From Muribaculaceae bacterium (GTDB taxonomy: Bacteria; Bacteroidota; Bacteroidia; Bacteroidales; Muribaculaceae), in assembly GCA_011959405.1 (NCBI GenBank), contig BLLX01000002.1:29768-93767 (forward strand): a stretch of DNA of 64,000 nt. The letters run 5' to 3'. Below are positions 52,719 through 62,493 of the stretch, in pieces. The notes beneath the pieces are model-generated. The model made no database searches and was not told the DNA's origin. It saw nothing but the letters and a program-made list of their open reading frames with translations. The stretch's first letter is position 1. The number at the start of each line of letters is the position of its first letter. Both the position numbers and the translations under genes were made by a program.

Positions 52719-53735
52719 TCAGAATTCATACAGATTGGTCGATAGATTCAGCATGAGAGTGGCGCCACCGGCGTGGGGCTGGGCAAACGCCACTCCCACT
52801 CCAAACATTTTCACTTTCAGACCAGCACCCACACTGAAACCGCTCAGAAAATTACGCGAGAAATTATTCATGTCTGTACGCACCTTATAATTATAGGCAA
52901 GATCCAGATAGAAATTGTCCGAAGGTTTCCACTCCAGGCCAAAAATCAGATGACGGAACAGATTGCCCGTAAAACCGTCTTTCTTAACAGCCGCTTCCGA
53001 GCCGTCACCATTATCCCAGTACGGCATTTTCCATCGGGTCAGGTTCCACGCTGTTATGTTAAGGGTGATCGGAGTCGAACCAAGCCCTTTGGACCATCCG
53101 AGCCTTACATCTATAGGCAGTCTGTCGTGAGTATCATTGAAACGCTTCACCTGACCGCCGAGATTCGACACCACCAATGATAACGAACTGTCATGCTCGT
53201 CATCAAAATAATTGACACCGAGATCAGTGGCGATGGCAAAAGCAGAATATGCGTCATAAGAACTGTAGATCAGTTTCAGATTGAATCCGCCGCGCCATCT
53301 CTCACCGAGATTATGCGAATATGATCCGGTAAACGCCAGATCGGCCGGCGAAAAAGATCCGGTAATAGCACCGTAAGGATCGGCCGATTTGATGGAACCG
53401 TAGCCAAAATAGTCGACCGACGCGCTCCATGCGCCATTCTCACCGGCAGCTCGGGCATATTTCAACGCAGCGAAATTTGACCCGCCGACATAGCGCATAT
53501 AACTGAAAGCCACCGAATTCGACATTTCCGGTCCGAGCAATGCCGGATTTTGACCGGTCAACAGAATATCGTCATCTACAAGCGAGATGTTCACTCCACC
53601 GAGACCATAGATGCGCGACGATGTGCTGACATTCAGGAAATTATATGCCGTACTGCCGCCAACCTGCGCAAACCCCGGCAGAGCGACGCAGGCCACCGAA
53701 ACGACTGCGGCCAAAATATGTTTTACTGCTATCAT
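52719..53735 (-). CDS. porQ: Type IX secretion system protein PorQ
   Basis: 338 residues. Signal peptide about 1-23 (ending LPGFAQ), then an outer-membrane beta-barrel-type protein: alternating short strands and a C-terminal aromatic-rich end (MLNLSTNLYEF). The N-terminal block STAYNFLNVSTSSRIYGLGGVNISLVDDDILLTGQNPALLG is typical of PorQ. PorQ belongs to the T9SS surface attachment complex that handles cargo with C-terminal sorting domains, which fits the M6 protease and the two short-tailed secreted proteins here. First gene of porQ-cmk-ispH-lipoprotein-mutS2. No consensus promoter was seen directly upstream. Confidence 0.88.
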   Translation of the reverse strand: MIAVKHILAAVVSVACVALPGFAQVGGSTAYNFLNVSTSSRIYGLGGVNISLVDDDILLTGQNPALLGPEMSNSVAFSYMRYVGGSNFAALKYARAAGENGAWSASVDYFGYGSIKSADPYGAITGSFSPADLAFTGSYSHNLGERWRGGFNLKLIYSSYDAYSAFAIATDLGVNYFDDEHDSSLSLVVSNLGGQVKRFNDTHDRLPIDVRLGWSKGLGSTPITLNITAWNLTRWKMPYWDNGDGSEAAVKKDGFTGNLFRHLIFGLEWKPSDNFYLDLAYNYKVRTDMNNFSRNFLSGFSVGAGLKVKMFGVGVAFAQPHAGGATLMLNLSTNLYEF

Positions 53736-53806
53736 TCGCTAAAATTAACGTAACACACGTGCCGCTTATTATATTCCCACACACCAAAAAATATTTTTTA
53801 TGCGGA

Positions 53807-53838
53807 TTTGCGTTTATTATAATTTTTTGCTACTTTTG
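53807..53838 (+). promoter_or_regulatory. Promoter of the DUF349-wcaJ-recQ run
   Basis: TTTG at 53807-53810, a 20-base spacer and TACTTTTG at 53831-53838, about 86 bases before the DUF349 ATG. Confidence 0.7.
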
Positions 53839-53924
53839 GTGTCGAATAAAACAATTGATTATAGCCGTCAGACAACGCCTTTGGCGGCTCCTCCTACACA
53901 CCTAACCAATTTAATAGCAACAAC

Positions 53925-55742
53925 ATGAAACTGCACGATCAACCCTTGACGACTCCGGAAGAGACAGCCGGAGACGCATTCATCACTCCTGAAGAAAACG
54001 CGGAAACAGCCGAAACCACCACCGTAGCCGCCGCCCCCATGGGCAAAACGGAAATTGTGGCCGCTCTTGAAAAAATATCGCAAAAAGACGCCGCTGAGAT
54101 CACCCGCGAAGAAGTCAACAGGCTTAAAGTGCAGTTTTTTGCCATACGTCATGACGAACTGGCTGCTGAAAAGGCGGAGTTTCTCGCCAAAGGGAACGAA
54201 GAAGCCGCTTTTGCCGCCCTTCCTGACGAGCATGAGGATGCTTTTAAAGCAGCGCTCAACATCATAAAGGAGAAAAAAGCGGAACTTGCAGCTGCCCAGG
54301 AAGCAGAACGCCTGATAAATCTTGACAAGAAAAATGCCGTGATCGACGAGATCGACGCAGCGTCTGAAGACACAGACAACGTGCATCGTCATTTGGACAA
54401 AGTCCGCGAACTGCAGCAGCAGTTCAAAGCCATCGGCGAAGTGCCCGCTCCAGAAGTATCGAACCTTTGGAAACGCTACCAGACAGCTACTGAAAAGTTC
54501 TACGACCAGTTGAAAGTCAACAAAGATCTGCGCGACCTTGATTTCCGCAAAAACTTCGAGAGCAAACTCCTTATCTGCGAAGAGTCCGAACGCCTGTCGG
54601 AAGAACCCGACGTGGTGGTGGCATTCCGCCGCCTTCAGGACCTTCATGACAAATGGCGTGAAATCGGCCCGGTAGCAAAAGAGCAGCGTGAAGATATCTG
54701 GAATCGCTTCAAAGACGCATCCGCTGTGATCAACAAAAAATATCAGGCATTTTTTGAAGAACGCAAAGCCGCCGAACGCGCCAATGAAGAAGCCAAAAAC
54801 GCTCTTTGCGAACAAATTGAGGCCATCAGTCTTGACGAACTGAAATCATTTGCGGCATGGGACGAAAAAACCAAGGCTGTGCTGCAGGCACAGGAAGAAT
54901 GGAAAAAGCTCGGATTTGCATCACGTAAGACCAATGCAGCCCTGTTTACCCGTTTCCGCAGTCTTTGCGATAACTTCTTCTCCTCCAAGGCAACATATTT
55001 CAAGTCGGTAAAGGATGACCTGAGCGAAAATCTTGCCAAGAAACTGACTCTCTGCGAAAAAGCAGAAGAACTGAAAGACTCGACCGACTGGAAAAAGACC
55101 ACCGACAAACTAATAGCGCTGCAAAACGAATGGAAATCCATCGGTGCCGTGCCCAAGAAACAGAGCGACGCCGTGTGGACACGATTCCGCGCAGCTTGCG
55201 ACTATTTCTTCGAACAGAAAAAGCAGACCGGTTCCGATACACGACGCACAGAGCAGGCCAACCTCAAGGAAAAGAAAGCCATTATTGAGCAGCTCCGCGC
55301 CATCACAGCCGAAGGAGCTGCCGACATTGCGGCCGCAAAGGCTTCAGTCAGAGAACTGATGGGTAAATACCAGCAGATCGGCCATGTGCCTTTCCGCGAC
55401 AAAGACAAACTGCACGACGCCTACCGCGCAGAGGTGAGCCGCCTATACGACGAACTCGATATGAGCACCGCCAAGGCCGGCATGGCTGCATTCGAAGCAT
55501 CGGTCGATGAAATGTCGGGCGACAGCCGCGAACTCATGCGCCAACGCGACAAACTCATGCGTTCTCTGGAAATGAAACGCTCCGAGATCAAAACATTTGA
55601 AAACAATCTCGGATTCTTCAATTCGCGCACAAAAAGCGGAGAAGCCATGCTCAATGACATACAGCGGCGCATATCCCGCCTGCGCGATGACCAGACGAAC
55701 ATAGAAAAGAAAATAGCTCTGATCGACAGCAAGCTGAAATAA
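53925..55742 (+). CDS. DUF349-repeat protein
   Basis: 605 residues, highly charged, mostly helical. After an Ala/Glu/Thr-rich N-terminus (1-40), five DUF349 repeats can be picked out by the pattern LxxxWKxIGxVPxxxxxxLWxRF: FKAIGEVPAPEVSNLWKRY, WREIGPVAKEQREDIWNRF, WKKLGFASRKTNAALFTRF, WKSIGAVPKKQSDAVWTRF and YQQIGHVPFRDKDKLHDAY. The C-terminal 100 residues are coiled coil. Function in Bacteroidetes is unsettled; the repeats suggest a cytosolic scaffold or nucleic-acid-associated protein. First gene of an apparent operon with a sugar transferase and recQ. Confidence 0.9.
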   Translation: MKLHDQPLTTPEETAGDAFITPEENAETAETTTVAAAPMGKTEIVAALEKISQKDAAEITREEVNRLKVQFFAIRHDELAAEKAEFLAKGNEEAAFAALPDEHEDAFKAALNIIKEKKAELAAAQEAERLINLDKKNAVIDEIDAASEDTDNVHRHLDKVRELQQQFKAIGEVPAPEVSNLWKRYQTATEKFYDQLKVNKDLRDLDFRKNFESKLLICEESERLSEEPDVVVAFRRLQDLHDKWREIGPVAKEQREDIWNRFKDASAVINKKYQAFFEERKAAERANEEAKNALCEQIEAISLDELKSFAAWDEKTKAVLQAQEEWKKLGFASRKTNAALFTRFRSLCDNFFSSKATYFKSVKDDLSENLAKKLTLCEKAEELKDSTDWKKTTDKLIALQNEWKSIGAVPKKQSDAVWTRFRAACDYFFEQKKQTGSDTRRTEQANLKEKKAIIEQLRAITAEGAADIAAAKASVRELMGKYQQIGHVPFRDKDKLHDAYRAEVSRLYDELDMSTAKAGMAAFEASVDEMSGDSRELMRQRDKLMRSLEMKRSEIKTFENNLGFFNSRTKSGEAMLNDIQRRISRLRDDQTNIEKKIALIDSKLK

Positions 55743-55755
55743 ACCACACCCGGAA

Positions 55756-57144
55756 ATGCCTGAGGAAAACGCCAAAGGTAAATACGGCCGCTTCATCCAA
55801 TGGGGTCTGAATGTATTGGATCTGATGCTGGTGAATGTGCTGTTTGCCATTCTCTGTATCATCAATCCGGAAGTAGACATGACAGACACCCGTCTGAAAT
55901 GGCTGATGGTCTCCGTCTGCTACCTGCCGGTTATTCTATGGATTTCATCGTCCAGAAAACAGCGCACCGCCCACATTGACCGCATAGCCACAGCGGCTTT
56001 GCAGGCCGTGGGCGTCCATGCACTGTTCTTCATATCCATACTCGCATTCCTGAGAGCCAATGACTTCTCGGGAATGTGTTATGTGGAATTTTATGCCATG
56101 ATGCTGCTGGCCTTGCCGATGTCATGGACCATCAGCCGCCTGATGGTCAAACGTCTGCGTCTGCACGGGCGCAACTACCACCGGGTGGTTATCGTGGGAA
56201 CCAACCCCACAGCCAGACGCCTGCACGACATACTCACATCCGACGCGGGCTACGGATACCGAATCCTCGGGTTTTTCGACGATGCTCCGACAGCAGGATT
56301 CACCGGCACATACGCCGGTCCGCTCGACACTCTCGAGGAATACATACGCCGCCATAATGTGGACGAAGTTTTCTACACTCTTGTGGGCGAACCTGAGTCA
56401 TTGCTGCTCAGCACAGTAAAAATCACCGACGACACCATGGCCGATTTCCACTATGTGCCCAACATATCGCCATATGTAGGCCGGCGGTTCGAACTGAACA
56501 ACGTAGGAGACCTGCCGGTGCTCACGCCACGGGTCAATCCACTCACCCAGCCACTCAACAGGCTGCTGAAACGGAGTTTTGACATCGCTTTCTCATCCAT
56601 GGTGCTGATATGCTCGCCGATAGTGTTCATTCCGGTGGCCATAGCCGTGAAATTCTCGTCGCCCGGACCGGTATTTTTCAGACAGAAGCGCACAGGCTAC
56701 CGCGGATGCGAGTTCAACTGCCTGAAGTTCCGCACCATGCGCGTGAATGCCGATGCCGACTCCCGTCAGGCCACAGGCAACGATCCACGCAAAACCAAAG
56801 TGGGAGACTTCCTGCGGCGCACATCCATCGACGAGCTTCCACAGTTCATCAACGTATTGCGCGGCGACATGTCCATAGTCGGCCCTCGCCCTCACATGCT
56901 CGCCCACACCGAACAATACCGCGAACTGATCGACCATTACATGATACGCCACATGGTCAAGCCCGGCATAACAGGCTGGGCACAGGTCACAGGTTTCCGC
57001 GGCAATACCGACGAACTCTGGAAAATGCAGGGGCGGGTGGACCGCGACGTATGGTATATCGAACACTGGTCATTCATGCTTGACATAAAAATCATAGTAA
57101 AGACCGTCGCAAACGCCATTCATGGAGAAGCCAACGCCTATTGA
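55756..57144 (+). CDS. Undecaprenyl-phosphate sugar-1-phosphate transferase (WcaJ/WbaP-like, polyprenyl glycosylphosphotransferase)
   Basis: 462 residues. Four N-terminal membrane helices (about 15-130), a Rossmann-like domain (about 135-250, [19 protein letters not shown]), then a fifth helix and the bacterial sugar transferase domain (about 275-460). Its blocks are [74 protein letters not shown] and [15 protein letters not shown]. It starts surface polysaccharide synthesis by loading a sugar phosphate onto undecaprenyl phosphate. It could feed the glycan genes at 13944-17899. It overlaps recQ by 23 bases. Which sugar it uses is unknown. Confidence 0.93.
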   Translation: MPEENAKGKYGRFIQWGLNVLDLMLVNVLFAILCIINPEVDMTDTRLKWLMVSVCYLPVILWISSSRKQRTAHIDRIATAALQAVGVHALFFISILAFLRANDFSGMCYVEFYAMMLLALPMSWTISRLMVKRLRLHGRNYHRVVIVGTNPTARRLHDILTSDAGYGYRILGFFDDAPTAGFTGTYAGPLDTLEEYIRRHNVDEVFYTLVGEPESLLLSTVKITDDTMADFHYVPNISPYVGRRFELNNVGDLPVLTPRVNPLTQPLNRLLKRSFDIAFSSMVLICSPIVFIPVAIAVKFSSPGPVFFRQKRTGYRGCEFNCLKFRTMRVNADADSRQATGNDPRKTKVGDFLRRTSIDELPQFINVLRGDMSIVGPRPHMLAHTEQYRELIDHYMIRHMVKPGITGWAQVTGFRGNTDELWKMQGRVDRDVWYIEHWSFMLDIKIIVKTVANAIHGEANAY

Positions 57145-58981
57145 CGACAAGGCTTTGGCCATGTTACGCCGGTTTTACGGCTATAGTTCTTTCCGTCCAC
57201 GCCAGCTTGAGATCATACGCGCCGTGACATCAGGTCGCGACTGCCTGGTGCTGATGCCGACCGGCGGCGGAAAATCACTGTGCTACCAGATTCCGGCTCT
57301 TATCCAGGACGGTGTGGCCATTGTGGTCTCGCCGCTCATTGCTCTCATGAACGATCAGGTTCAGGCTCTGGTGGCCAACGGCATACCTGCCGCAGCACTC
57401 CACTCCAACCAGACAGACGCCCAGAACGCCCATGTGACCGAAGAACTGCAGCGCGGCCACATCAAACTGCTGTATATATCGCCGGAACGCCTGTTGCTCG
57501 ACATCGAGCGGTGGCCGTCAGGTATGCGCATATCACTATTTGCCATCGACGAAGCTCACTGCATATCGCAGTGGGGCCATGATTTCCGTCCGGAATATGC
57601 ACGACTGTCACGTATCAAGGACCTTTTCCCTCATGTGCCGGTGATCGCGCTCACAGCCACGGCCGACAGACTCACGCGCGACGATATATCCTCACGTCTC
57701 ACACTCAATGAACCGGCTGCGTTCATCAGCTCCTTCGACCGTCCCAACATATCGCTCTCGGTCATGCAGAATCCGGGCAAGGAGCGCAAAATGCGGATCA
57801 TCGCCGACATGATCGAACGATATGCCGACGACTCCGGCATCATCTACTGCATCTCACGCAAAAGCGCGGAATCCATGTGCAAGGATCTGAAAGCCCGAGG
57901 ATATAGCGCCACGGTATATCACGCCGGACTGTCGGCCGCACAGCGCGACTCCGCACAGCAGGATTTCATCCACGGCCGGGTGCAGGTGGTGTGCGCCACA
58001 GTTGCTTTCGGCATGGGCATCGACAAAAGCAATATCCGCTATGTGATCCACAACAACCTGCCGCGCAATATCGAAGGCTACTATCAGGAGATCGGCAGGG
58101 CCGGACGCGACGGCATGGCCGCGGAAGCGCTTATGTTTTATTCGTTTGCCGACATTGCCACCCTGCAAAGTTTCATCGAGCAGGGCGAACGCCAGAGCAT
58201 CAACATCGAAAAACTCACCCGTATGCGACAGTATGCCGAATCACGCATCTGTCGCCGGCGAGTTCTCCTGAGCTATTTTTCGGAAACAGCCACACACGAC
58301 TGCGGCAACTGCGACGTGTGCCTATCTCCTCCACAGCGCTTCGACGGAACCATTCTGGTTCAGAAAGCCCTCAGTGCCATAATGCGCACCGGCGAAAAAG
58401 CAGGCATAAATATGGTGATAGACATCCTCCGCGGCTCGGCGCGGGCCGAACTGATGTCAAGAGGATTCAACCGACTCAAGACATACGGAGCCGGACGTGA
58501 TCTCACTCATGCCGAATGGAATGCGTATCTATCCCAGATGCTTCAGCTCGGATTCATAGAAATCGCTTACGAAGAAGCCAACCACCTCAAAGTCACACCT
58601 TACGGAGCCAAAGTGCTGACAGGACAGGCCACCGCCACCTTGGCCAGATTTCAATCCACACAACCGTCAGCCAAAAGTTCCTCAGGCAGTAAAACCACCT
58701 CCAGACCACATAAGTCGAAAACCGTCGCTGCCGACGACGATACCGCGAAACCGGATCCAGCCCTGATCAAGGCCCTGAAACAACAGCGCCTTGTGCTGGC
58801 CCACCGCGACAAAGTGCCGCCATACATTATAATGAGCGACAAAACACTGACGGAAATTGCGCGCATACGCCCTCTCGACAAAGACTCGTTCAGCCGCATC
58901 TCCGGCATAGGAGAAGTAAAAACCGAACGGTTCTGGCTACAGTTTGTCGCCATAGTACGTCAGTTTCCAAAAGATTTGTGA
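57122..58981 (+). CDS. recQ: ATP-dependent DNA helicase RecQ
   Basis: 619 residues. Helicase motif 0/I are [12 protein letters not shown] and [17 protein letters not shown] box [20 protein letters not shown], motif [10 protein letters not shown], motif [12 protein letters not shown]. The zinc-binding Cys are in [14 protein letters not shown] and [10 protein letters not shown] winged-helix domain and a C-terminal HRDC domain (about 555-619) follow a Ser/Lys-rich linker. It unwinds DNA during recombination repair. Start overlaps the previous gene by 23 bases. Its last codons contain the -33 box of the rplY promoter. Confidence 0.96.
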   Translation: MEKPTPIDDKALAMLRRFYGYSSFRPRQLEIIRAVTSGRDCLVLMPTGGGKSLCYQIPALIQDGVAIVVSPLIALMNDQVQALVANGIPAAALHSNQTDAQNAHVTEELQRGHIKLLYISPERLLLDIERWPSGMRISLFAIDEAHCISQWGHDFRPEYARLSRIKDLFPHVPVIALTATADRLTRDDISSRLTLNEPAAFISSFDRPNISLSVMQNPGKERKMRIIADMIERYADDSGIIYCISRKSAESMCKDLKARGYSATVYHAGLSAAQRDSAQQDFIHGRVQVVCATVAFGMGIDKSNIRYVIHNNLPRNIEGYYQEIGRAGRDGMAAEALMFYSFADIATLQSFIEQGERQSINIEKLTRMRQYAESRICRRRVLLSYFSETATHDCGNCDVCLSPPQRFDGTILVQKALSAIMRTGEKAGINMVIDILRGSARAELMSRGFNRLKTYGAGRDLTHAEWNAYLSQMLQLGFIEIAYEEANHLKVTPYGAKVLTGQATATLARFQSTQPSAKSSSGSKTTSRPHKSKTVAADDDTAKPDPALIKALKQQRLVLAHRDKVPPYIIMSDKTLTEIARIRPLDKDSFSRISGIGEVKTERFWLQFVAIVRQFPKDL

Positions 58982-59006
58982 CCGTCAGATTTTTTTAGTA
59001 ACTTTG
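58975..59006 (+). promoter_or_regulatory. Promoter of rplY, partly inside recQ
   Basis: TTTG at 58975-58978 (within the last recQ codons), a 20-base spacer and TAACTTTG at 58999-59006. The ATG is about 75 bases downstream. Confidence 0.75.
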
Positions 59007-59081
59007 CGGTCGATTTTCCGTGTGATGGGAAATTAAATCTACAAGTTTAATTTTGAGTAACACATTTTAACAAAAACACAG

Positions 59082-59738
59082 ATGAAAGTATTTCAACTGA
59101 CAGCCGAACCCCGTACAGACCTCGGCAAGAAAGCCACCAAGGCCCTCCGCGCAGAAGGCAAGATCCCCGCAGTCATCAACGGCGGCGCATTAGTGACCCT
59201 CCCCTTCTCCGGCACTCTCAAACCCGGCCAGAAACTGGTGGAAATCGAAGACGGCAAAGCAATTATCACCACCGACATCACCCTGACACAGGACAACGTG
59301 CGCAAGCTCATCTACACTCCCGAGATCTTCGCCGTAGAACTGACCGTCAATGACGAAAAGCACATGGTGGTGCTCAAAGACATACAGTTCCACCCCGTAA
59401 AAGACACCATCCTCCACATTGACTTACTCGAAGTTAATGAGCAGAAGCCCGTAGCTATCGAAGTGCCCGTCAAGCTCGAAGGCCATGCGGAAGGTGTGAA
59501 AGCCGGTGGTAAACTCCAGCTCTCCATGAAGAAACTCCGCGTCAAGGCTATCTACACCAACGTACCCGAAAAGCTCGTCATCAATGTCGACAATCTCGGC
59601 CTTGGCAAGACCATTCAGGTGGGCGACCTCCACTTCGAAGGCCTGGAAATGCTCAATGCCAAAAACGCCGTGGTATGCGCAGTGGCCCTGACACGTGCCG
59701 CACGTGGTGCCGCAGCCGCAGCTGCCGCCGGCAAGTAA
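59082..59738 (+). CDS. rplY: 50S ribosomal protein L25/general stress protein Ctc
   Basis: 218 residues, the long (Ctc-type) form. The N-terminal L25 domain (about 1-95) binds 5S rRNA: LTAEPRTDLGKKATKALRAEGKIPAVINGG. The C-terminal beta domain (about 100-190) is followed by an Ala-rich tail ALTRAARGAAAAAAAGK. It heads a run with pth and hslR, an order that is common in Bacteroidetes. Confidence 0.97.
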   Translation: MKVFQLTAEPRTDLGKKATKALRAEGKIPAVINGGALVTLPFSGTLKPGQKLVEIEDGKAIITTDITLTQDNVRKLIYTPEIFAVELTVNDEKHMVVLKDIQFHPVKDTILHIDLLEVNEQKPVAIEVPVKLEGHAEGVKAGGKLQLSMKKLRVKAIYTNVPEKLVINVDNLGLGKTIQVGDLHFEGLEMLNAKNAVVCAVALTRAARGAAAAAAAGK

Positions 59739-59777
59739 TTTCCACAAAGCTATATATAGAAATATAGACCATAGCCT

Positions 59778-60341
59778 ATGAAATACCTTATTGTTGGGCT
59801 CGGGAACATCGGCGATGAATACCGCCAGACCCGCCACAACATAGGATTTATGATATTGGACGCCTTGGCAGAGGCGTCCAATATCTCTTTCACCACCGAA
59901 CGTTACGGCGATGTGGGCCGCGGACGCATCAAAAACAAACAGCTGGTGTTTCTCAAGCCGTCCACATACATGAACCTGTCCGGCAACGCCGTGCGCTACT
60001 GGGCTGAACGGGAAAAAATCCCGGTGGATCACATTCTGGTGCTTGTCGACGACGTGGCCCTGCCCTTCGGAGCCATAAGAATGAAATCGTCAGGAAGCGA
60101 CGCAGGCCACAACGGGTTGAAAAACATAGCTGCAATGCTCGGCACACAGGCCTACCCGCGCCTGAGGTTCGGCATAGGCAATGACTATCCGCGCGGCATG
60201 CAGGTAGAATACGTACTCGGACGCTTCACCCCACAGCAGTGTCAGGACATGAAACCGCGCATAGAAGTGGCCATCGACGCTATCAAGACATTCTGTCTGG
60301 CAGGCATACAGACCGCCATGTGCGACTACAACAATAAATAA
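59778..60341 (+). CDS. pth: Peptidyl-tRNA hydrolase
   Basis: 187 residues. Releases peptides from prematurely dropped peptidyl-tRNA. [23 protein letters not shown] carries the catalytic His in TRHNIG; further blocks are [45 protein letters not shown] and YPRLRFGIG. It lies 39 bases after rplY and 5 before hslR. Confidence 0.97.
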   Translation: MKYLIVGLGNIGDEYRQTRHNIGFMILDALAEASNISFTTERYGDVGRGRIKNKQLVFLKPSTYMNLSGNAVRYWAEREKIPVDHILVLVDDVALPFGAIRMKSSGSDAGHNGLKNIAAMLGTQAYPRLRFGIGNDYPRGMQVEYVLGRFTPQQCQDMKPRIEVAIDAIKTFCLAGIQTAMCDYNNK

Positions 60342-60346
60342 TTAAT

Positions 60347-60790
60347 ATGGCAGAAGCGAGAATCGACAAATGGCTATGGGCTGTGCGTGTGTTCAAGACA
60401 CGCACCGTAGCCACAGACGCATGCAAGAAAGGACGCGTGCTACTGAACGACGCTCCGGCCAAACCGAGCAGGACGGTCAAGCCGGGCGATATGATCAAGG
60501 TGCGCAAACCGCCGGTCACATATTCATTTCTGGTAAAGGACACTGTGCAAAACCGTCTCGGAGCTAAACTCGTGCCGGACTATATGGAAAACGTTACCCC
60601 CCAGAGCGAACTGGATCTGCTTGAAGTTGTAAAAATCAGCGGATTCATTGACCGGCGCAAAGGACTTGGCCGTCCCACCAAACGCGAAGGACGCGAGTTG
60701 AGCCGTTTCACCGCCGACATATTTGATTCCGACGGATGGGACTTTGACGATCTTGACGACGACACAGACGACTACGACAGCATAGACTGA
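60347..60790 (+). CDS. hslR: S4-domain RNA-binding protein, HslR/Hsp15-like
   Basis: 147 residues. S4 domain at the N-terminus (MAEARIDKWLWAVRVFKTRTVATDACKKGRVLLN), then a basic segment (GRPTKREGRELSRF) and an acidic tail DIFDSDGWDFDDLDDDTDDYDS. Hsp15 binds stalled 50S subunits with nascent chain-tRNA, which fits its place beside pth. The acidic tail is an extra feature, common in Bacteroidetes homologues as far as I know. Confidence 0.92.
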   Translation: MAEARIDKWLWAVRVFKTRTVATDACKKGRVLLNDAPAKPSRTVKPGDMIKVRKPPVTYSFLVKDTVQNRLGAKLVPDYMENVTPQSELDLLEVVKISGFIDRRKGLGRPTKREGRELSRFTADIFDSDGWDFDDLDDDTDDYDSID

Positions 60791-60823
60791 CGGAACCTTT
60801 ACGGGGAATTTTTCGTTATAGCC

Positions 60824-60854
60824 TTTGAGATAAAAACTTTTTTTCATAATTTTG
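60824..60854 (+). promoter_or_regulatory. Promoter of the pseudouridine synthase gene
   Basis: TTTG at 60824-60827, a 19-base spacer and TAATTTTG at 60847-60854. It gives a leader of about 115 bases that contains a small hairpin (ACCGGCGTGATGCCGGC). Confidence 0.68.
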
Positions 60855-60976
60855 TAACTGATATTCCTGACAGACAGCATAGCCTACCGATTCAACACTA
60901 AGGGAACCGGCGTGATGCCGGCAAGATCATACATATATTATTATTACCACACTTCAATTATTTGAGACAAGAAATT

Positions 60977-62452
60977 ATGGACACGAACAGCAGCAACGAA
61001 AAGAAGCCTAAACGCCCGCGCATCGGAGCATCGGCCGGAGCATCCTCCGAATCACGCTTTGAAAAAGTGACTTACGGCGAACGCTCCACCACCCCACGGG
61101 ATGAACACAACCAGAACTACGGCAGCGACGAACAGCCGCGCAGAACATATCAGCCAAGGCCCTATCAGCCACGCCAGCAAAACGGATACCAGCCGCGCTA
61201 TAACCAGAACCGCGAGGGCGGATATCAGCCGCGTTACAATAATCAGGGCAACCGCTACAACAACTACGGAAACAACGGCGGAGGATACCAGCCGCGCTAC
61301 AATCACAGCAACACCGTCTCTGACGATGCCATAGCAGGCAACGACGGCGAACAGCAGATGCAACATGGCGGCTATCAGCCACGCTATAATCACAACCGCC
61401 AGCAGGGTGGATACCAGCCACGTTACAACCAGAACCGTCAACAGGGAGGATATCAGCCACGTCAGCAAGGCGGCTATAAACCCCGCTACAACAACACCGG
61501 AGCCGACGGCGAACCGCAGCAGACCGGCTATCAGCCACGCTACAACCAGGGCAACCGCTACGGCAGCCATAACAACGGTTACGGAAACAATAACGGAGCA
61601 CCACAAAAACGTCGCTACAACAATGCCGGCGGAGGTCGCTACCAGCAGCAGGGACAGTCCTTCCCCCGTCCAGGCAAGAGCTTCGTGCCACGTCCCAAAC
61701 GTGTGGAATACGAACAGCCCGAAGTGGATCCGAACGAAGAGATACGTTTGAACAAATTCATGGCCAACGCCGGAATCTGCTCTCGCCGCGAAGCCGACGA
61801 ACATATCCAGAACGGCATGGTCAAGGTCAACGGCAACGTCGTCACCGAACTCGGCACAAAGATCACGGCAAAAGACGTGGTGGAATTCCGCGACAAAGTC
61901 GTGACCTCCGAACGCAAATGTTACATCCTGCTCAACAAGCCGAAAGACTGCGTGACCACCAGCGACGACCCCAACGGACGTCTCACGGTGATGGACCTGG
62001 TGAAAAACGCATGCGAGGAACGCATATATCCCGTGGGGCGTCTGGACCGCAATACCACCGGAGTACTTCTGCTCACCAACGACGGCGATCTGGCATCCAA
62101 GCTCACACATCCCCAGTATGTCAAGAAAAAGATTTATCACGTCTGGACCGACAAGGACATATCGGAAGACGACATGCAGCGGATCGCCGACGGCATAGAC
62201 CTGGATGACGGCCCGATCCATGCTGACGCCATCAGCTATGCCACCGAAACCGACCGCAATCAGGCCGGCATCGAAATCCACTCGGGACGCAACCGCATCG
62301 TGCGCCGCATCTTCGAGTCACTCGGCTATCACGTGACCAAACTCGACCGTGTCTACTTTGCCGGTCTCACCAAAAAGAATCTGCCGCGCGGACGTTGGCG
62401 CTACCTCACTCAGGAAGAAGTCAACTACCTCAAAATGGGTTCATTTGAATAA
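60977..62452 (+). CDS. rRNA pseudouridine synthase (RluB/RsuA family) with a long YQPR-repeat N-terminal extension
   Basis: 491 residues from the ATG at 60977 ([17 protein letters not shown]); the track starts at a TTG five codons earlier. Residues 1-255 are low-complexity Gly/Tyr/Gln/Arg/Asn with about ten YQPR units, most as GGYQPRYN. The enzyme follows: S4 domain (about 258-305, [25 protein letters not shown]), the catalytic Asp in [18 protein letters not shown] and [16 protein letters not shown] near the end. It would modify 23S or 16S rRNA; the extension is probably disordered and may bind RNA or phase-separate (inference). Bacteroidetes homologues often carry variable basic extensions. 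It has its own promoter, and asnS follows 41 bases after its stop. Confidence 0.93.
   Translation: MDTNSSNEKKPKRPRIGASAGASSESRFEKVTYGERSTTPRDEHNQNYGSDEQPRRTYQPRPYQPRQQNGYQPRYNQNREGGYQPRYNNQGNRYNNYGNNGGGYQPRYNHSNTVSDDAIAGNDGEQQMQHGGYQPRYNHNRQQGGYQPRYNQNRQQGGYQPRQQGGYKPRYNNTGADGEPQQTGYQPRYNQGNRYGSHNNGYGNNNGAPQKRRYNNAGGGRYQQQGQSFPRPGKSFVPRPKRVEYEQPEVDPNEEIRLNKFMANAGICSRREADEHIQNGMVKVNGNVVTELGTKITAKDVVEFRDKVVTSERKCYILLNKPKDCVTTSDDPNGRLTVMDLVKNACEERIYPVGRLDRNTTGVLLLTNDGDLASKLTHPQYVKKKIYHVWTDKDISEDDMQRIADGIDLDDGPIHADAISYATETDRNQAGIEIHSGRNRIVRRIFESLGYHVTKLDRVYFAGLTKKNLPRGRWRYLTQEEVNYLKMGSFE
61141..61640 (+). repeat. Degenerate in-frame tandem repeats coding (G)GYQPRYN units
   Basis: About ten imperfect copies of a unit coding YQPR or YKPR, at variable spacing. 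The clearest neighbours are two copies of about 39 bases in 61369-61450 coding GGYQPRYN(H/Q)NRQQ. All changes keep the frame and many are at third codon positions, so selection on the protein is likely. It is part of the gene at 60977, not a CRISPR array or mobile element. Confidence 0.8.
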
Positions 62453-62493
62453 GGATCAAACTTCACCTCACAATTTTCACATTTCTCAAACTC

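Noticed and set aside
53868-54815. 315-residue Phe-rich minus-strand ORF opposite the DUF349 gene
   Set aside because: Phe-rich composition is the complement of Glu/Lys-rich coding; not a real membrane protein.
61141-61640. Tandem repeats considered as a CRISPR array
   Set aside because: Repeats are in frame within a coding gene, unequal in spacing and without unique spacers of constant length.
61052-62281. 409-residue Val/Ala-rich minus-strand ORF that looks like a membrane protein
   Set aside because: It is the complement of the YQPR repeat gene; its hydrophobicity is an artefact of that composition.
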